Below, one piece after another: positions 12,956 to 28,000 of a stretch of 64,000 nt of DNA (position 1 is its first letter; each line of letters starts with the position of its first letter). The DNA comes from Taeniopygia guttata (lineage: Eukaryota; Chordata; Aves; Passeriformes; Estrildidae). Under the pieces are notes generated by a model, which worked only from the letters and a program-made list of their open reading frames with translations, searched no databases and was not told where the DNA came from. The stretch is from positions 35,863,501 through 35,927,500 of the forward strand of contig NC_133030.1 of the NCBI RefSeq assembly GCF_048771995.1, written 5' to 3'. A program made the position numbers and the translations under genes.

Positions 12956-15900
12956 TTGGAATATTTGACTCTTAATTCAGTCACCCGTTAAACCTCACTA
13001 AGTAAATTCAATATTGGTCAGACATGCTTTATGGTTTCCTTAGTATTTTGCCATGGAAAATTCCTTATGCATAGCTGTGCATGTGCTTTTAGGCATAGGC
13101 TCAAGTTCATTAAGATATATGATATTATGTCTGAGAAATATGAATTGTCGTGGGACTTGAAAGTGTTGAAAAGCTTTATTGAATTTTGACCATAGTGGAT
13201 TCTCAGGATCCACATACTTGTAGCAATTTCTTATCATTAACTTCTGATGTTGTTTTTTATTCTTTGCAGAAGAAGGAAGGATACTGCTTTTCAACAACCC
13301 TGGGTTCTAAATTAGTGTTTTGAAATACATTTCTTTTGCTTGAAGAAGAAAGAATAATTGCCCAGGCTAAAGCCACATGAGGAAGAAAAGAGAAAGTAGT
13401 TCCCCGAATGCAGGATATGTAAAACATACATTATTAGTATTAATGATATACTGGTTGAATTGGTTTTTTTTAGGGTAACTTCTGAGTGTGCACATTTCAT
13501 AAAGTGATCAGAGAAAGGATTTGTCCCTGATTCTGTATGTTATGAATACTTGCCATCATGTCAAATTAGTCAGTGGTTTAATGAGACTTTAGAATTTCCA
13601 AGTAGATTTTCAAACACAGCAATAGCCATAATAACACCTTTTGCTGGCAAAGGGAACACTTTTGGATTTCAAGTGTTGCAGTTGTGAAGCTGCCAGATGG
13701 ACTTGCTAGAATGATTAGAGAATAATTAACTTTCAAGCTTTTTTAACAGCATTGACATTTTTTATTTTTTCGTATTATTTTTATAGTACAGGAGAAAATG
13801 GTATCAAATTAAATGTATGCCAAGCTTCATGAAATGCATCTATTGCATACCAGTCTGTGTGTGCGGGGATCTCATCTGCCTCTCTTCCTGAAATCATTCT
13901 TCCCCTTCTCTCAGAGGGGAGCTCAGGAGTAGCAAATTAAGTACTTACCTTCAGTACATGGTGTTCTTTTATGTTCTTCCTTTGCTGAAATGAAGTTTTC
14001 TCAAACAGGAAACTAATAATAATGCAGAATTGTCTTCTATCCTTGTGTGTTTTGATTTAAGGGAGTGTACTGTTTATTACTTTTTAATATTGCCTGCTTT
14101 GGAAGAATGATTTGAATTGAACATATGGGTATTAAGTTTCATGCAGTAGCAATCATGTTCATGCAGAATTGAGTAATACTCAGCCTTCGGGCCACAAGCA
14201 ACTAGCTCAGATGAGGGTTGTCATCTTTGTTTTCCAGCTAATTTTCTATAAATACTGAGTCTGACAGTCATATACTTGCTTTAGTATTTTAAGAATTTGA
14301 AAACGATTCTCCAGTTGTTTGGGGCTTTTTTCTAAAATGAGTAATTTAAGTGACAGAGATTCTATAAAAAAATTAGGACAGAATGACTCTTAAAGAACAC
14401 CTGAAGCTGAAGGGGGCTGCAGAGACCTTTTTGAATGGTGCAGTTTACAGTGGACAGTGTCCACACCTGGCTGTGCCATGCTGTGCTCTGTGTGCAGGCA
14501 CCAGGCGTGTCTGGTCCCTTTGGCTCAGTCCTTGTGGAGCAGCAGCCAAGGATGGACCTGTCCTGGACAGACCTGAAGTCATGAGAGGAGTGGCAATGGA
14601 TGTTTTTTTCTGGCTAAAGTGCAGGAAGAGGCAGTGGAACTGCAAACAATTGTAAAAGCTTGAACAGCTTTAATGTGCAGCTTTCTGAAGCACCTGTAAA
14701 AAAAGTGGAAGGTTTTTGTTTGAGATCACTTGAACAGAGCAGGCCCTGCATTATCCTTAATGCCATCTTTCACATGTTAAAATTGCCTTTTTTCAGAGAC
14801 ATGGATGCATTAGGAGAATACATCCTCAGGAATCGGGAAAATCGTGTTGTCATTCTAGCTGGAAAGTTCTTGAGGCTTTGCTTTGGAGTGTGAGATTGGA
14901 TTTGGGGCCTTTTACTTCCAAAGCTTTATAATTCTGTTTAGAATTTTTGGTAAAGGATGAACTTCGTCTCTTCCACCAAAATAGTCTTTTATGACTGATG
15001 CACCTTTTTTTCCGAGAAGGATTACATGGGAGAAGTGAAGGAGTCTAAAACTGTAATTTTGATCTATGTGGTTTGTTTTCCAATGGCAATATTTGCTTAG
15101 GACTTAGCATCTGTATTCAAGTGAACAACAATACTCAGTTGTTAAACTAAATGTATTGAAATTTTAAAAAATACACACAAATTTAATTACTTAAGAAAGA
15201 TAGAATTTTTAAATGAAATAATTGTTAAAGTAGCTTTAAAAAACTATTTTTAAACATTATTTCAAAGATTATTATAGCAGTGCATGAAAATCTAGTGAAC
15301 AAAATTAAAATGTGTCTGATGTCAAGATCCCCTAAGGGTATGAACAGGAGGAAAAGATATAAAATTGTTTTATTTTATTGTTCCAAAGCTATAGAGTAAA
15401 AAAATCCATTAAGGACATTTGAGTGAAACTAAAGAGCTATTAGTGGTTTTTCTTCATATTTATTTAGCCAACCCTTACATAAATGGCCTCATTTTCCTCT
15501 TGCACCGAACCTGTAAAACTTAGTTAGTACTTTGCAGATTTGCTTAAGAGACTGGTTTGGAAACAGCTCAACCCTTGGATACTGATGTAGTGCTAATGTA
15601 AAAATGATAATGTAAGGCAATGTTCTGTTCATTTCTGTAATAGCCAGAAAAGGAAATGTAAAGAGCAATTTACTTTGGGTTCTGCCATCCATATATAGGT
15701 GAAATAATGCTATATAAATACAGGCTGGTTTCTGTCTGTGACTGAACTGATGCAGTAAGTGCAGGTTTTGGTATTATCAAAGAAAATGCCTTGGTAACTC
15801 TCAGAGCAGAGTTTGCTTTTGCTTTAGTCTGTATGGACTTTGAAAGGGCTTGGCAAAGGTGGTGGGTAAGTCAGAACTAGAACATTCAGGAGCAATTTTG

Positions 15901-18900
15901 CCAAGGGGAAAAGAAGGGACAAGTAAATGGAAGACATAATATATATATATAATCTGTAATATTAAATAAAATAATAAGGGATGAACTTCTAAAGATAGTG
16001 CCATTACTTTCTGCTAACCTACATTGTATTTGCTTTAGTAGTGTATACTGAGTACTGCTCTGTGTGTTCAGTAAGGTAGGAACTAACTTCCTTTGGAGGA
16101 GAAGCAAGCACTGGCAGTTTCCTTCCCTCTTGGAATGGATCTTGCCATTTCCTGGCATGTAAAAGGCTATGAATCCTGAAGAAAAGTATTCTCAAGAGGA
16201 GTAGAAATTAAATTGTTTCTTAACAGAATGGATTTGCTGACAGGTCCAGAGAGACCAGATTTCTGAAATCACTGAATTCTTTTAAAAGAAGACCAAGAGG
16301 TGGTGATGATCACATGCTGGATAAGCTCAGTGACCTAAAATCCTATTGAAACAAGAAGTAGGTAACACTTGAAATCTTGTAGCAAGCAGACAAAAGTGAA
16401 TGATGTCTTGGTCAACAAATGAATCCACAGCCCACAGCAGTCAAAAAGCTTGGAGTGCTGTTAAGATACATGACAGCATAGTTTCCTTTGCCAAATATGG
16501 TAATGCTCTCAAGAGAGATAATCAATCAAAAATTAACATTTTTGTGCAAGTTTTGGAAGCTGTTTTTATAGCCCTTTGTTTATGGCCCAAATGTTTCCTT
16601 TGCTGTATGGTTTCTCAGGTGTAGTTCTTTTACAGTCCTTTTTCTCAAAATATTGATTGCTTGGGTACCTGTTGGAAAAGCCCAATAACAGTGTAATGTT
16701 CATATGCATAATGTTTCAAAGAATGTTGTTTCCATTGCAAATTGCAGAAGAATGCTCTTGAAAGGCTTTCAGCTAAGTATCCTCTGTAAATAATGTATTT
16801 TGCTAAGTTTTTGGGAGGTATCTGAAGAAGCACAGTACTCAAACTTCCAAAACTTGCAAACATGAGTATCTACAAAATGGCTACATGAAAGAGAATAGAG
16901 GAGAGAGAAAAACAATAATTGCAGTTACTCCTTCTCAATTTCTAAATAGTAGTATTTCAGACTAAACACTACCGCAGAAATGAGAAAGTGATTTTTTTTC
17001 CCCACACTTAGAGCAGGTAAAAGGACAGATCATCTCTCCGGGCCTTGCTCTGGCAGGGCTTTAGCTTAATCTAACCAATATAAGGGATAATGTAATATGT
17101 TGCTGTTAAGAAAGATAGTGTGTTTTATTTAGCTGATTTTCACTCACCTTGAAAAAGGAGCAAGGGCAAGGATAATTGAATGAAGCAATAGCATTAATTA
17201 TATGTAATACAGAGTAGCCTGTTGCTTTGTCAGTATATCTGGTAAACGAGATTCAAAAAGAAGCTGAAGAGGAGTTGTTTCAGCTATAGGTAAGAAACTT
17301 CCCAGAGTTCAGGTGTTATCTTTCTGCTGTAGAAACACTGCCAGAGCAGAGTATGTTTCTGTACAAGTGTGTTCTAAGAAAATGTAGATCCAAACAAAAG
17401 GTTCAGTCAGCTGCTGACAATGACGTAGGTCACCTATAGATGTCAGCGAAAAAGCTATGTACAATAACAGTGCACATTCACTTAATCAAACATTAGAATT
17501 TTGTGATTCCATAGAACAGCATAAGAGAAGCAAGCTGGATTGCCAAATAAGGATCAGGAATACATCAGTCCTGGCACCATTTGCAAGAGATAAAAAGAAG
17601 CCGCCTGTATTGCATTTATCAAGTGTGAATTCCTAAATTGCTGCAACCCACTGTAAGAGAAGCCCTGCTACACATCTAGAGACGCTTCAGCATCCTGCTG
17701 TGCTAGTCTGACATCTCTTGTGTGTCAAGAGCACTTATTTTTAGATGGGACAGTCGTTAGGGACAGAACATGTCTTAACTTCTGTAAAGGAAGAAAGGAA
17801 GTAGTTCAGGGGCAGCAGGAGTGGGTAGGGAGAAGATCAGTACAGTGGCACAAAGATTCTTTTTCTGACCACAAGTCACAGCAGTTTAGGCTTGCCCTGT
17901 TTTTGCAGAGTGATTTTTGGCAGCAGCAGTCATATCCTATTGGGCAATACCTGTTTTCTAAAATGAGACCATGTCTTGCAAGTTGAGTCAGAGAGGGGAG
18001 AAGTCGACTCACTGATAATCCTCCTCTGCTGAGGACACACTCAAGAGCACTGAAACAGGACTAACTGGGATGAGGAAAGTCAAACTGTGGAAAGGTTTTC
18101 TTGCTGTCTGTCACTGTCAACCCCTGGAAATGTGATCAGGGTTAAATAAAAAAACTGCTGAGTTGTAATTATGCAAAATAATGTATGATCTAAATTTGAA
18201 AAGAACTCATGCAAATCCAAATATGGCCTGTATATAACTCTGAATTAAACCTAAGTTTAAGATAAGAAGAGATAATGGTTTTGCATATGAGAAAGATATA
18301 CAGAAAATTACTATTCTTTGATTAATTTATTTACTAAGTCTCTATTAGGAGTTTTGTGATTTCATACAGATTCTAGAGGACAATGCTACATACTCACCTT
18401 GAAGAAAATTTTGAGTTCTTATTTTGCAGACTGTTTTTTTACTGATATCCTACTGTATGTTGATCTGGATTCTCTTATCTCTGCTGATGTGTAGTAGTGA
18501 GAAATCTTGTGGAGAGCAAGGCCTGAACCCATGGCCTCCTGTCTCCTGTTCAGTTCTGTATTATAACTTTGTGTCTAAAATATTGCAACAGATGTGTTTT
18601 ACACAAACTTTAAGTGATGAACTATGGGGTTTCAAACAGAAAATAAATTACATTATTTGGAAATTCCTATGGGATATTGTTTCTGAAAATAATGAGGTTG
18701 TAGGCATGATGACAATTTTCCCAAAGCAATGCTTTTCCCAAAATGTTGCATTAATGTTGCAATTTGCTGGGCAGTTATTTAAAAACAAACAACAAATAGA
18801 AACTGTTCAATCACTTATGTTTAATAATGTACTTTTCCCTTACATGAATGATACATTTTTAAGAAGTCAAGGGATGAAATAGAAAGTAAAAGGTGCAGTA

Positions 18901-21900
18901 TTAAAAAAAAACCAAAACCAACCAATAAAAAAAAAAAAACACCCACACCAAAAAAAGCCACCCCAACATATCTGATTGTTTAAAATTTCTGTTGTTTTGT
19001 TTGTTGATCCAATTAGCACTGAAAGGAATTTAAAATTTGGAGTTTCACAAAAAAAGAAAATATCAAACTATGACCAATTCTGGTCAAATATGTTTGGATG
19101 TTGAGCCATTCCTGTGCTACCACTTGAGTCCCAGTTTTGAAAATTGGCCAACCTCTGTGCAGAAGTAGGTGATTCACTATAATCTTCATAAAGTTCAAGC
19201 TATTGGAATTGTCCTAAATGGCCTGCCTTCCTGTCCTGGTAAATGATGTAGTACCATATGGTTTCCTTCCTTGTCCACACTGTCCACGTTTGAGGCACCT
19301 GCTAGTTTTACTCAGACCTAAGAAATGCTAAGAAATTTTCACAGGCTCAATTCTTTATCTCATTTGATCTCTAATGTACTATGAACTAATCTTGTTCCTG
19401 CATACACAGATACTTCCGTGATGGGACAGTTGTCCCAGATTGCTCCCTGCTCCTGCAGTGTTCACCCACTGGCGTTCTGTCAGTCTGAGCTGCGGAATGA
19501 GAGGAGACGCTGGGGACAGCTGCTGCTCCTGGCTCATTTCGCTGCTCAGTACCTTCCTGTAACTCTGAGCTGAAACAATCACTGTAAACTGGAAAGAAAT
19601 ACTGAGATAACACAGCAGGTATAATACTTAAACTTTTTATCTATTGAAACACAAATATCAGTGGAAGTATACATGCATACCTTGTGGTAAATTTATATCA
19701 AGCTGATTCTAAAGAGAATCTCTTGCTATAATCACAGATATGTTCAGTTTTTTCAGTATGAAGCCTGAGATTTTATATAACTCTAAGGTAAAGCCTATTT
19801 TGTAAATTATTAGTTTAAACCAGGTTTTTGATACTATTTCCTTTTTAGGAACTATGAGTGAATATGTAGCCATGCCTTCTTTCTAAGTAAAAATGCAAAA
19901 AAGCCTTTCAATTTAAACAACATAAAAGGGTTTGTCCTGCAAATTTACAGTTATTCTATTTGCATTTATTTTATTACATTTAGAAATGATGCCTTACAGT
20001 GTTCCAAAATGAATATAGTAGAATAAAGGGCCAATGCAAGTTATTGTTATTGCTAATGCTCCTTTACCATGGAGGAGGACGTGTGGAGAAGGCAATCCTT
20101 CTCTTACATTCCTGAATTCTGCCAGCAAAGGAGAGTACTGGATAAAGCATGCTTCACCCAAGGTAATGAAGCTTTGGGTTTTGATTCTCCTAGACCTTAG
20201 AGAAAGATGCTAAATTTACCCACATATAAATTTGTCCTAAAAATTGCTACCCAAACGGTTTCATAAGGGATTGCATGGCTGCAAGTAACTGGGACCTGAA
20301 AGGCAATAGGTATAAACTGGTGAGACCATTAGATCAGAGGTGCATAATATGCCTTGAGCACAGTGTGAGGAGATGCCCAGTAATGTGTAGCAGTGAGCTA
20401 AATATGTACCTCAGTGGTTTAGCTTTAATTTATGAATGTAACAACAGCTCCATGCTTCTTCTGGCAAGATCTTGTAAAAGCTATAAATACATCTGCTTTG
20501 ATAAAATATTTTCCCAGTTGGCACCTGTCTGCACCTTAGGCTACTTTTCTCCTTTGAGAAGTGAGAGGCAGCTGTGTTTGTTACTGTTTTCACACTGCTG
20601 CCTGCAGAGCCAAGCTCTCTTCCTCAAGTCAACCAGAAAATCCTTAGTGGGAATCTTCCCCTACCCTCTGCCTTCTGCCTCAGTTTGCTATTGATAGGAA
20701 CTTCTCAGCTTGGTAACTGCTGAATGCTTTTTGCAGCTTTTTGCACTAAGGATATGGCCACATTCAACACACAGTTGAGGGAAAAACATAAGCTTCACCT
20801 TGCAAGGTGAGCCTCTGATAGATTAATGTGAAAAAAAGTATAAGGTTTATAAGGGTAACTGTAACACTGAAGTGTCAGACTGCCACTGCCTGACTCAATG
20901 TCAGCCATGTACATCAAAGTCTCTCCTAAGCCACACAATTCTGTGACATAAGGTAGGAGATATGTGCAGATTTTCAGGTTATGGTTATTGATGTTTACAT
21001 CACAGAAGTTTTGGGTTGGATAGGGGTTTTTCCTTTCAGATCTACCTCTATGCTGTATGGGTATCAGTATCTTTACAAATCAGCAGTCTTGAAGACAAGG
21101 AACAATTATTCATAACAATCTCTTGGGTAATTCCGAGAAAATACTTAAATGTGTTCATAATGTTTTCACTAAATTTTTCGACTATCACCATTTTGATACC
21201 CTTTTAAAATCTGCTTAAATTAGGGAACTCCCTCACCCATTAGAACACGAAAGACTGTACTTTCTTGTCTTGCTCTAGCTTGAAGCCAGATTTGGGACGT
21301 CTTAAATACATTCATAACTAAGAAGTTTGAAGACAGATTTACAGGAAAGGCAATCAGAAATTAAGCACTAATTTGCAGTATTATTTCTGTGGGTACATGT
21401 TTAGAGTGAAGGTTTTGTTTGTTTTCTATTGGAAGAAAAAATTCAAACCATCTCCAAATTAATGTTAAGGGACTGTTCAGCAAATATGAGACTGAAGATA
21501 CAGTGCCATTATTTTGCTGTTTCCTGTGCATTTTCTTTATTTGAATTTGTTCTTTTGCTTAAGTTGACTGTGTGTTTAAAATTTCAGCTGGCAAGCTGTC
21601 AGGCTTGCCAGCAGCATTATAACTGTGAATATCATGACATCCATATACTTAAATTTTCAACCAAAATATTTGTTTAGCAACTTCAGTGATGAAATAAATT
21701 TATGGAAAAAACCCAACTTCTTCATATACACTGTGAAAAAAAATGTTGACATAGTTCAAATCAACATATATTTACATTGACTATAAGATGCTTTGTTAAA
21801 CTAAATGCTCAACTTGTTTTGTGGCAGAGACTTTCTTTGACATATCTCCAGAAGAAGAAAGTTACTTAGAATATCTTACAACATTTCACTCTGATGTGAT

Positions 21901-22225
21901 TTAATATAGTCTAAGTGGATTTTAACAGAATTTTCTGAAGCATAAACATTGTTGAATTATAAAAAAAGCTGTCTATACAATAGCATTTGTTAAATGCCTT
22001 TTAAAAAATTACCAAATACACTAACAGAAATACAGACTGAACATATCCTAGAAGTCATAGAATGTTCATGTCATCTAGCAAAATGATGGCAAAGACGAGT
22101 AAATTGGAGGATTTGAGGAAGTGCTTGTATAATGAATAAAAGCAGAAGCTTTCGCATGGGGCTTTTGGGACATGTTTTCCTCCCTGTCTAGTTGTTTCCT
22201 GTTTCTTTGGTATGCCTGTACCAAA
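12956..22225. other. AQR-ACTC1 intergenic, first part
   Basis: This is AT-rich DNA with no gene recognised. It holds an A/C-rich low-complexity stretch at 18902-18966. Two GC-richer patches of unknown nature lie at about 14400-14600 and 19400-19600. An open frame of 152 codons at 18424-18882 resembles nothing I know and is about what chance gives in this much sequence. Confidence 0.6.
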
Positions 22226-22485
22226 ATCACAGAATTGCAGAATATTTTGGGTTGAAAAGGTCCCACAAGGATCACCAAGTCCAGGTCCTGGCCCTGCACA
22301 GCACCATCCCCAAGGGTCACACCATGTGTCTGAGAGTAGTGTCCAAACATTTTATTGAACTCTGTCAGAGTTGGTGCTGTGACCACTTCCCTGAGGAGCC
22401 TGTTCCAGTGCCCTCTGGGTGAAGAATCTTTTTCTGATATCCAATCTCCAGCTCACCTGATTCAGCTTCATGCCATGTGAATGAC
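22226..22485 (-). mobile_element. CR1 LINE 3' end, minus strand
   Basis: Read on the + strand it starts ATCACAGAATTGCAGAAT and GGGTTGAAAAGGTCCCACAA. It continues through CCTGTTCCAGTGCCCTCTGG to the GAAGAATCTTTTTCTGATAT block. These are the familiar landmarks of a reverse-complemented CR1 3' end. The copy is diverged and 5'-truncated. Confidence 0.88.
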
Positions 22486-24988
22486 ATGAAGAATATACTC
22501 TTTCACAGTCATCACAATGAAGTTTTCTGTAAGATCACTGCAAAACTTTTCTAGCCCTCCTTTCTATTCCTGTCATGGAAGGAATGGAGGAAGTTTTCAC
22601 TAATCAAAACACAGCATGCACATGCATTAGTGTCTGGATTTAGTTTCCTTGCCTCATGTTTCTTGTAGCTGAGATCAGAAGAAACTTACTGTATTCACTG
22701 AAATGCATCTGCCAAAGCACAGCTGAGGCTGGAAGCTGCATCCTCAGCTCTTAGAATAGGTGACATACATGGTTCTTTTCAGGGCAGCCATCGCCTCTTG
22801 GGATATTGCAGTCTGTGGCTGATGCTGTGCCTTCTGCACACTTCTGTCCTTGCCCAGCAGTTCCAGATAGCCCAGCCACCAGCTGGGATTCCATGAACCA
22901 GCACAAAGCTATTTCCTGCCATAGTTGCTGGTTTACAGGTGTGAATTTGGGGAATGTCAGGCTCAGGAGCACCTCAGTTCCTGAGAGACATTTGCTGTCT
23001 ACAGAAGTCCCTCCATTCCTTGCAGCCCTCCTGAGGCATGAGCCTTGCTGAGCCCACGCCTGTCGCTGTGGCATGGCCGTGTTTTGGCTATAGCAGGGTT
23101 GGCGGTGTTCAGGTGACACAAGAGGAGAACATTGTATTCACATTGGTTTCCTGCTTTGGTGAATGCCCACTGGAGAAAATATGATCATTTAGAAAGCCCT
23201 AAATCTGTGCTGTCAAGGTAAGGAAGGCTGTTTCCCATATATTTTTCTGGTTTTACTCATAATTGATAACTTTGTGTACTTTACAGTATGATATCATAAG
23301 GCAAAAAAAATTCAGCTAGTTAATCCACACCTTCCTATCTTTGAGCTCTTCTTTGGTCCGTTTTCATTAACAGGAATGATGAAAACTGCAGTAGTATGTT
23401 GGTGTGATTGTGTTAGTATGATTAGTGTGATCATTATGAAATTAGTCCATAAGCAACACTCTCTAGGTAAAGCTATACTGTTCAAGAAGACATTCTTTCT
23501 GATCATACTTTAAATGCTTTGCAAGCAGAACTTATCTGAAGAAATGGAACTGTGTATGTTGCCACACACCCAGAGATATTCTTATTTTTCATGTAATTGT
23601 TTACTTTGTTGTGATTTTAAACAGGTGCTTCCTGTGTGTTGTTCATGTAGTTCATTAGCATCTGAATTAGAGCAATCTGTTTAACTCAACAATACTGTAC
23701 CATATCCAGTTATCTCTCATTAGGCTGAGTAATACTGCTTTTTACTACCCCAGCTTTTGCTTCTCTTTCACTCTCCTTGATGTTTAGCCTTTGTGTATAT
23801 AACTAGTTAACAGCAGTCATCTGATAACCAAGAGTGTACAGAGTTCCTGGGTTCTAATTTTAAAAGAATTTCCTGAGTAGTTTGTATTTTTACCATAAAA
23901 TCTCAATTATGAATTATTAAAGCATTGAGAAATGTCTCATTATTTTAGATATGATGCTTTATTTTTGCATTGCATCCTTTTTCTAGGTTTATTTAGTTGT
24001 TGGACCTCTCACAAGACTATCAGAAAACAGCAGATTTTTTTTTCAATTGTGTGGTGTTATCATAAATATATCTGCAATTTTCCAGTCAACTGAAAGAATG
24101 GGCAAGGCAGAAATAAAATACTCTGACAGATCACAACACAGCTGAGTCATTGGGGAGATAGCTGTTAATATTCTTGGTGGATAAGAGGCTTGATGGATCT
24201 GTTAAATAAAGCACATAGTCTCAAAGCTCATCACAGGGACTAGGTGATAATGAAAAGAACCAGCAGATATGCCAACTCAATTAACCTGCTACTAGTTGTG
24301 TGCAGTCTATTCCTCATTAAGCCAGAAAACAAGCAATGCTGTCAGCCTGCAATATTCTGAAGCTTTATGGACTAGCCATAGTTTAATCCTTGGGATTAAT
24401 TAATGTATTATACTCCAAATGTATTGTCTTCCAAACATTAATTTTATTCTTCATCTATAGCAATATTTTATTGTGCATTGAAGGGATATTGAAACTTGTC
24501 TTTGTAGAGTTGTGTTAAAAGTTTGCATTTAAGTCATCCTGCTCTAGAATGCTACTTATTAAAGTGAATCTGTTATTTTCCTTTCTTCAGGAAGAAACCC
24601 CAGAAGGCATGTGTGACTTGGTATTTTTTAAGTTAGACTTTTGTTAAATAGAGGAAACAGATCTTTCTTGGCTGAAAATATCTTTCAATCCCTCCCTCAA
24701 AAAAATAAAATTCAAACAAAAGAGGTCTATCTATATATCTCTATATGTACTTGCAGTCAAAATCAACCCTTCTTTTCCATGTCAGTGGTTTCAGACGGCA
24801 GAAACCACTGCCATCTGCATGCCATGGAGATTATTTTACCTCATTGTGCTGGTGTTTCTTGGCTGGCCCGTAGGTGTAGCCCTGTGTGCCCTCCCTGGAT
24901 TCCTTTCTCCTCTCTTGGCTTCAGCAGGACCTGATGAAGTACGAGAAGTGTTGCTGAAGGGCGCGTGTCGGGAGGCAGCGTGCTCGGG
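22486..24988. other. Intergenic, no gene recognised
   Basis: This is mostly AT-rich sequence. A GC-elevated patch at about 22720-23110 has overlapping open frames on both strands but no protein family I recognise. Nothing else is supported. Confidence 0.55.
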
Positions 24989-25080
24989 ATGCATGCAATG
25001 GACAGCTCAGAATGCATGCAATGGGCAGCTCAGAATGCGTGCAATGGACAGCTAAGGATGCATGCAATGGGCAGCTCCTG
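24989..25080. repeat. 23-bp minisatellite, four copies
   Basis: Four head-to-tail units of 23 bases start at 24989, 25012, 25035 and 25058. The unit is close to ATGCATGCAATGGACAGCTC plus AGA. Units differ at A/G in the middle (GGACAG or GGGCAG) and at the 3' end. Each contains an ATGCAAT core. Confidence 0.9.
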
Positions 25081-28000
25081 TGCCAGGAGACAGCTCTGCA
25101 TCAGACCAGCTCTCAGCTGCAGGCTGTTGGATTTCATTGTTTACTCTGTTAATCCTTGTTTTTCAGGTCTGAACAACCTTTCTCTTGAGCATGTCACAGA
25201 AACCTTAACAATCCAGAGATTTGTCTCCTAAAATATACAATGGAAGCTATTGTAGTGAAAATGAGTAATGATACCTTGTACTTTTAGAAGGTAGCTTACT
25301 TGGAAAAGGTAGATATATATATGCATTTGTCAGGTTTTGAACTCAGTGTCAAAACCTAATTAATTAAAAAAGATTGAAAACAGGAGGATAGGGCAGCCAA
25401 GGTTATATTGTGGAGATAGACCTGAATGTAACTAAGAATTAGGTTATAGGGCTGATGAGATATTGTTGAAAGACTTAGAGGAAAACAATGCATGCAGGAA
25501 TGATACTTATTTCCAACATGGTTGTGGAAAACACATATATTACTGTGACAGTAATACTGGTGAAAGTAAAGACACAAACCTCCCCGGGGTAAAAGCATTA
25601 TGGTGCTATATGATGTCACTTCTGAATTTCAGCTTCCTTTTTTAAATCTCCCTGAAGATTTTGTGCAAAGACAATTCAGTGAAAGTATACCATGCTTGCA
25701 AAGTCAAGAATTAAAGTCAGGAATGTTTTTCTTACTGATTAGGTAGAAGTCAAATGACTGCATATATTTTCTTCGGCAGGGGTTTTGGTATCACTCTGGG
25801 TACTACAGGGATGTTCTCTGGCTGTGATGCTTCAGATTTTAATTTTATTTAAACCTATTTCATATGTAGAGATTAATCTATAATGTTCTGCAGGACCCTT
25901 GGAAAACTCTGTGGTGAAGAAGGGTACAGGAAAATGCCTGAGGAAACCAGAGTCCATCTTTTCCTGCCTACAGCTTAGAGAACCATCTCCAAGGCTGTTT
26001 ACAATATTTATGTAATCCAGTTACTTTTCAACTACTGAAAGGGAAGAATAGAGAAACAACCCCCAAATATCTCTCTTAATATCTCAAATATTACCTCTTT
26101 TTGATGATGCACCTAATCATTAGGGTATAGTGAGAGATTCAATCCTGTGTATAGTTATCCATAATTACTCTTGTAATAGCTGTCCAGAACTGCCTTGAAC
26201 TTGGCTCTGAGAGGTAGTATATGTATTTCTACCTCAGTAGGAACACAAAAGGATTACATATGCTGTTTTTGAATAAGCAACTGCAATGAAAAAGCCTTTG
26301 GAAAATAAAGTTGGCCATAACTGATGCATTTTTGAGCCTTTAGAAAGTAGTTTCAGGCTGTGAATCCAAACTGGCAAAAAAAGAGCATCTAAGCTTTGAA
26401 GATGAATGGTATTTCAGAAATACCCTTGTCCTCATTTAGCCCCAACCTTCAAGAATCATCTTATGCTGAACTGGGTGATGATACACAGGAGAAATTTAAT
26501 ATTTTAGAGGATAGGATCAGGGAATACACAGTGCTGACTGAGGTGACTCACTGGGGGTTTTTTTTTTGCTGATTCTGTTCTCTGAAACATTTAACTTTCC
26601 CTGTGTATTAACATGGGAGCTGTGAATTCTGCTAGGGCAGAGCAGACAGATAAAACTTAGACATTAAACATTCATCTAACATTCATGTTAATACATCAGG
26701 TGGAAACATGATATTTAGATTGGGCACAGTATGTGTTTTTGATATTAAAAATAAGATAAATAAATATATTCAAAGTCAAACCCTACACATAATAAACTTA
26801 GTATGTGGTTCATTTGAGGGACTCCCTGTAGGTTGGTTTTTAAGTGCTGGAATGAAAGCATATTTTTTGTTTGACTTATTTTGCACAGACAGAATGACTG
26901 TGCAAATATTTTCTCTTTTCACCCTCTTTTATAGCTCCATAATAATCAAACAGAATTGAGAGAAACTTCTAAAAAAACAGATTTTTTTTTGCTGAAAGCT
27001 GATTTAAAAATATTTGTATGTGTTAAATTTTGTTCTGCATAGAACTCCATTTTCTAAAAATCAGTTTTGTAATTAGATTTCCTTCTCAATTATAAATGTT
27101 GCTGTGTGACTTCAACACAGTGATTGTACTGTCTGGTAAAATGGAGCCTCCAATGTACAAAAATCTTTAAGTTACTCCTCAAGCCTAGCAGGAGCCTCCT
27201 GGCAGTACTGGAGTATTGCCTGGTTGCTTCTTCATGTCACTTCTGTCACACACCCAACTACACATCCACAGGTACCAACGTGTCAAGCCTGTGTCTGTGG
27301 CCCTGAGTCCCAGGAGGATTTGTGAGCAGTGCACCGGGAATGAGAATGTTGAGTGATCTCTGTGAGCCCCTCTTTAATTTGCTCTTCCCTCCCCATCTCT
27401 CTCAAATTAAAAATGAATAGGTGATTACTCAAAAACTTTTGGATTGCAATGAGTTTTGGAGCCCACCAATCAAGACAGATGTAAATGTCAGAATAGCCTC
27501 CATTCTTTTCCCTTCACTTTCACTCTTAATGTGCTATCCATCTTTATTCTCTTTAAGTCTTTCCTCTACTTTTCCTGTTTTTGCTGGGTTTTTGTTTAGT
27601 CCATTGCAATTTGCATCCTCTTTTTTTTTTTTTTTTGTAAGGTTTGAAATTTTTTTAAAATTTGAGATTTTGTTAATAGATTTTATTTTCCTTCATAATA
27701 TTTTCTACCTTCTCCATTACACACTTTACTTTGTTAAAGTCCCTTTTATATTTAAAAAGCTGCTTTTATGCCTGACATAACAATTGTAGAATTCCTTGTG
27801 CTGAGTATGTCTTAAGGGATTCTTGCATTTTGTTTTGTGTTGTTGTGTTTTGGTTCTTTGTTGTGTTTTTTGGATCACAGTCTGTTAAACCTTATGTTAT
27901 TAAGTTTTCTTGTTCAGCCATCCTTGATCACATTTTGGACTACATCCTGTTGTTCATTGTTTCCTACTTGGAATAGGACACCAGTGTTAAGTGTTCTAGG

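Noticed and set aside
18424-18882. Open frame of 152 codons in the AQR-ACTC1 spacer
   Set aside because: It resembles no family, has no domain, no CpG context and no splice partner. One frame of this length is about what chance gives in 64 kb on six frames.
20275-20694. Open frame of 139 codons
   Set aside because: Cys/Leu-rich with no recognisable motif or homologue; treated as chance.
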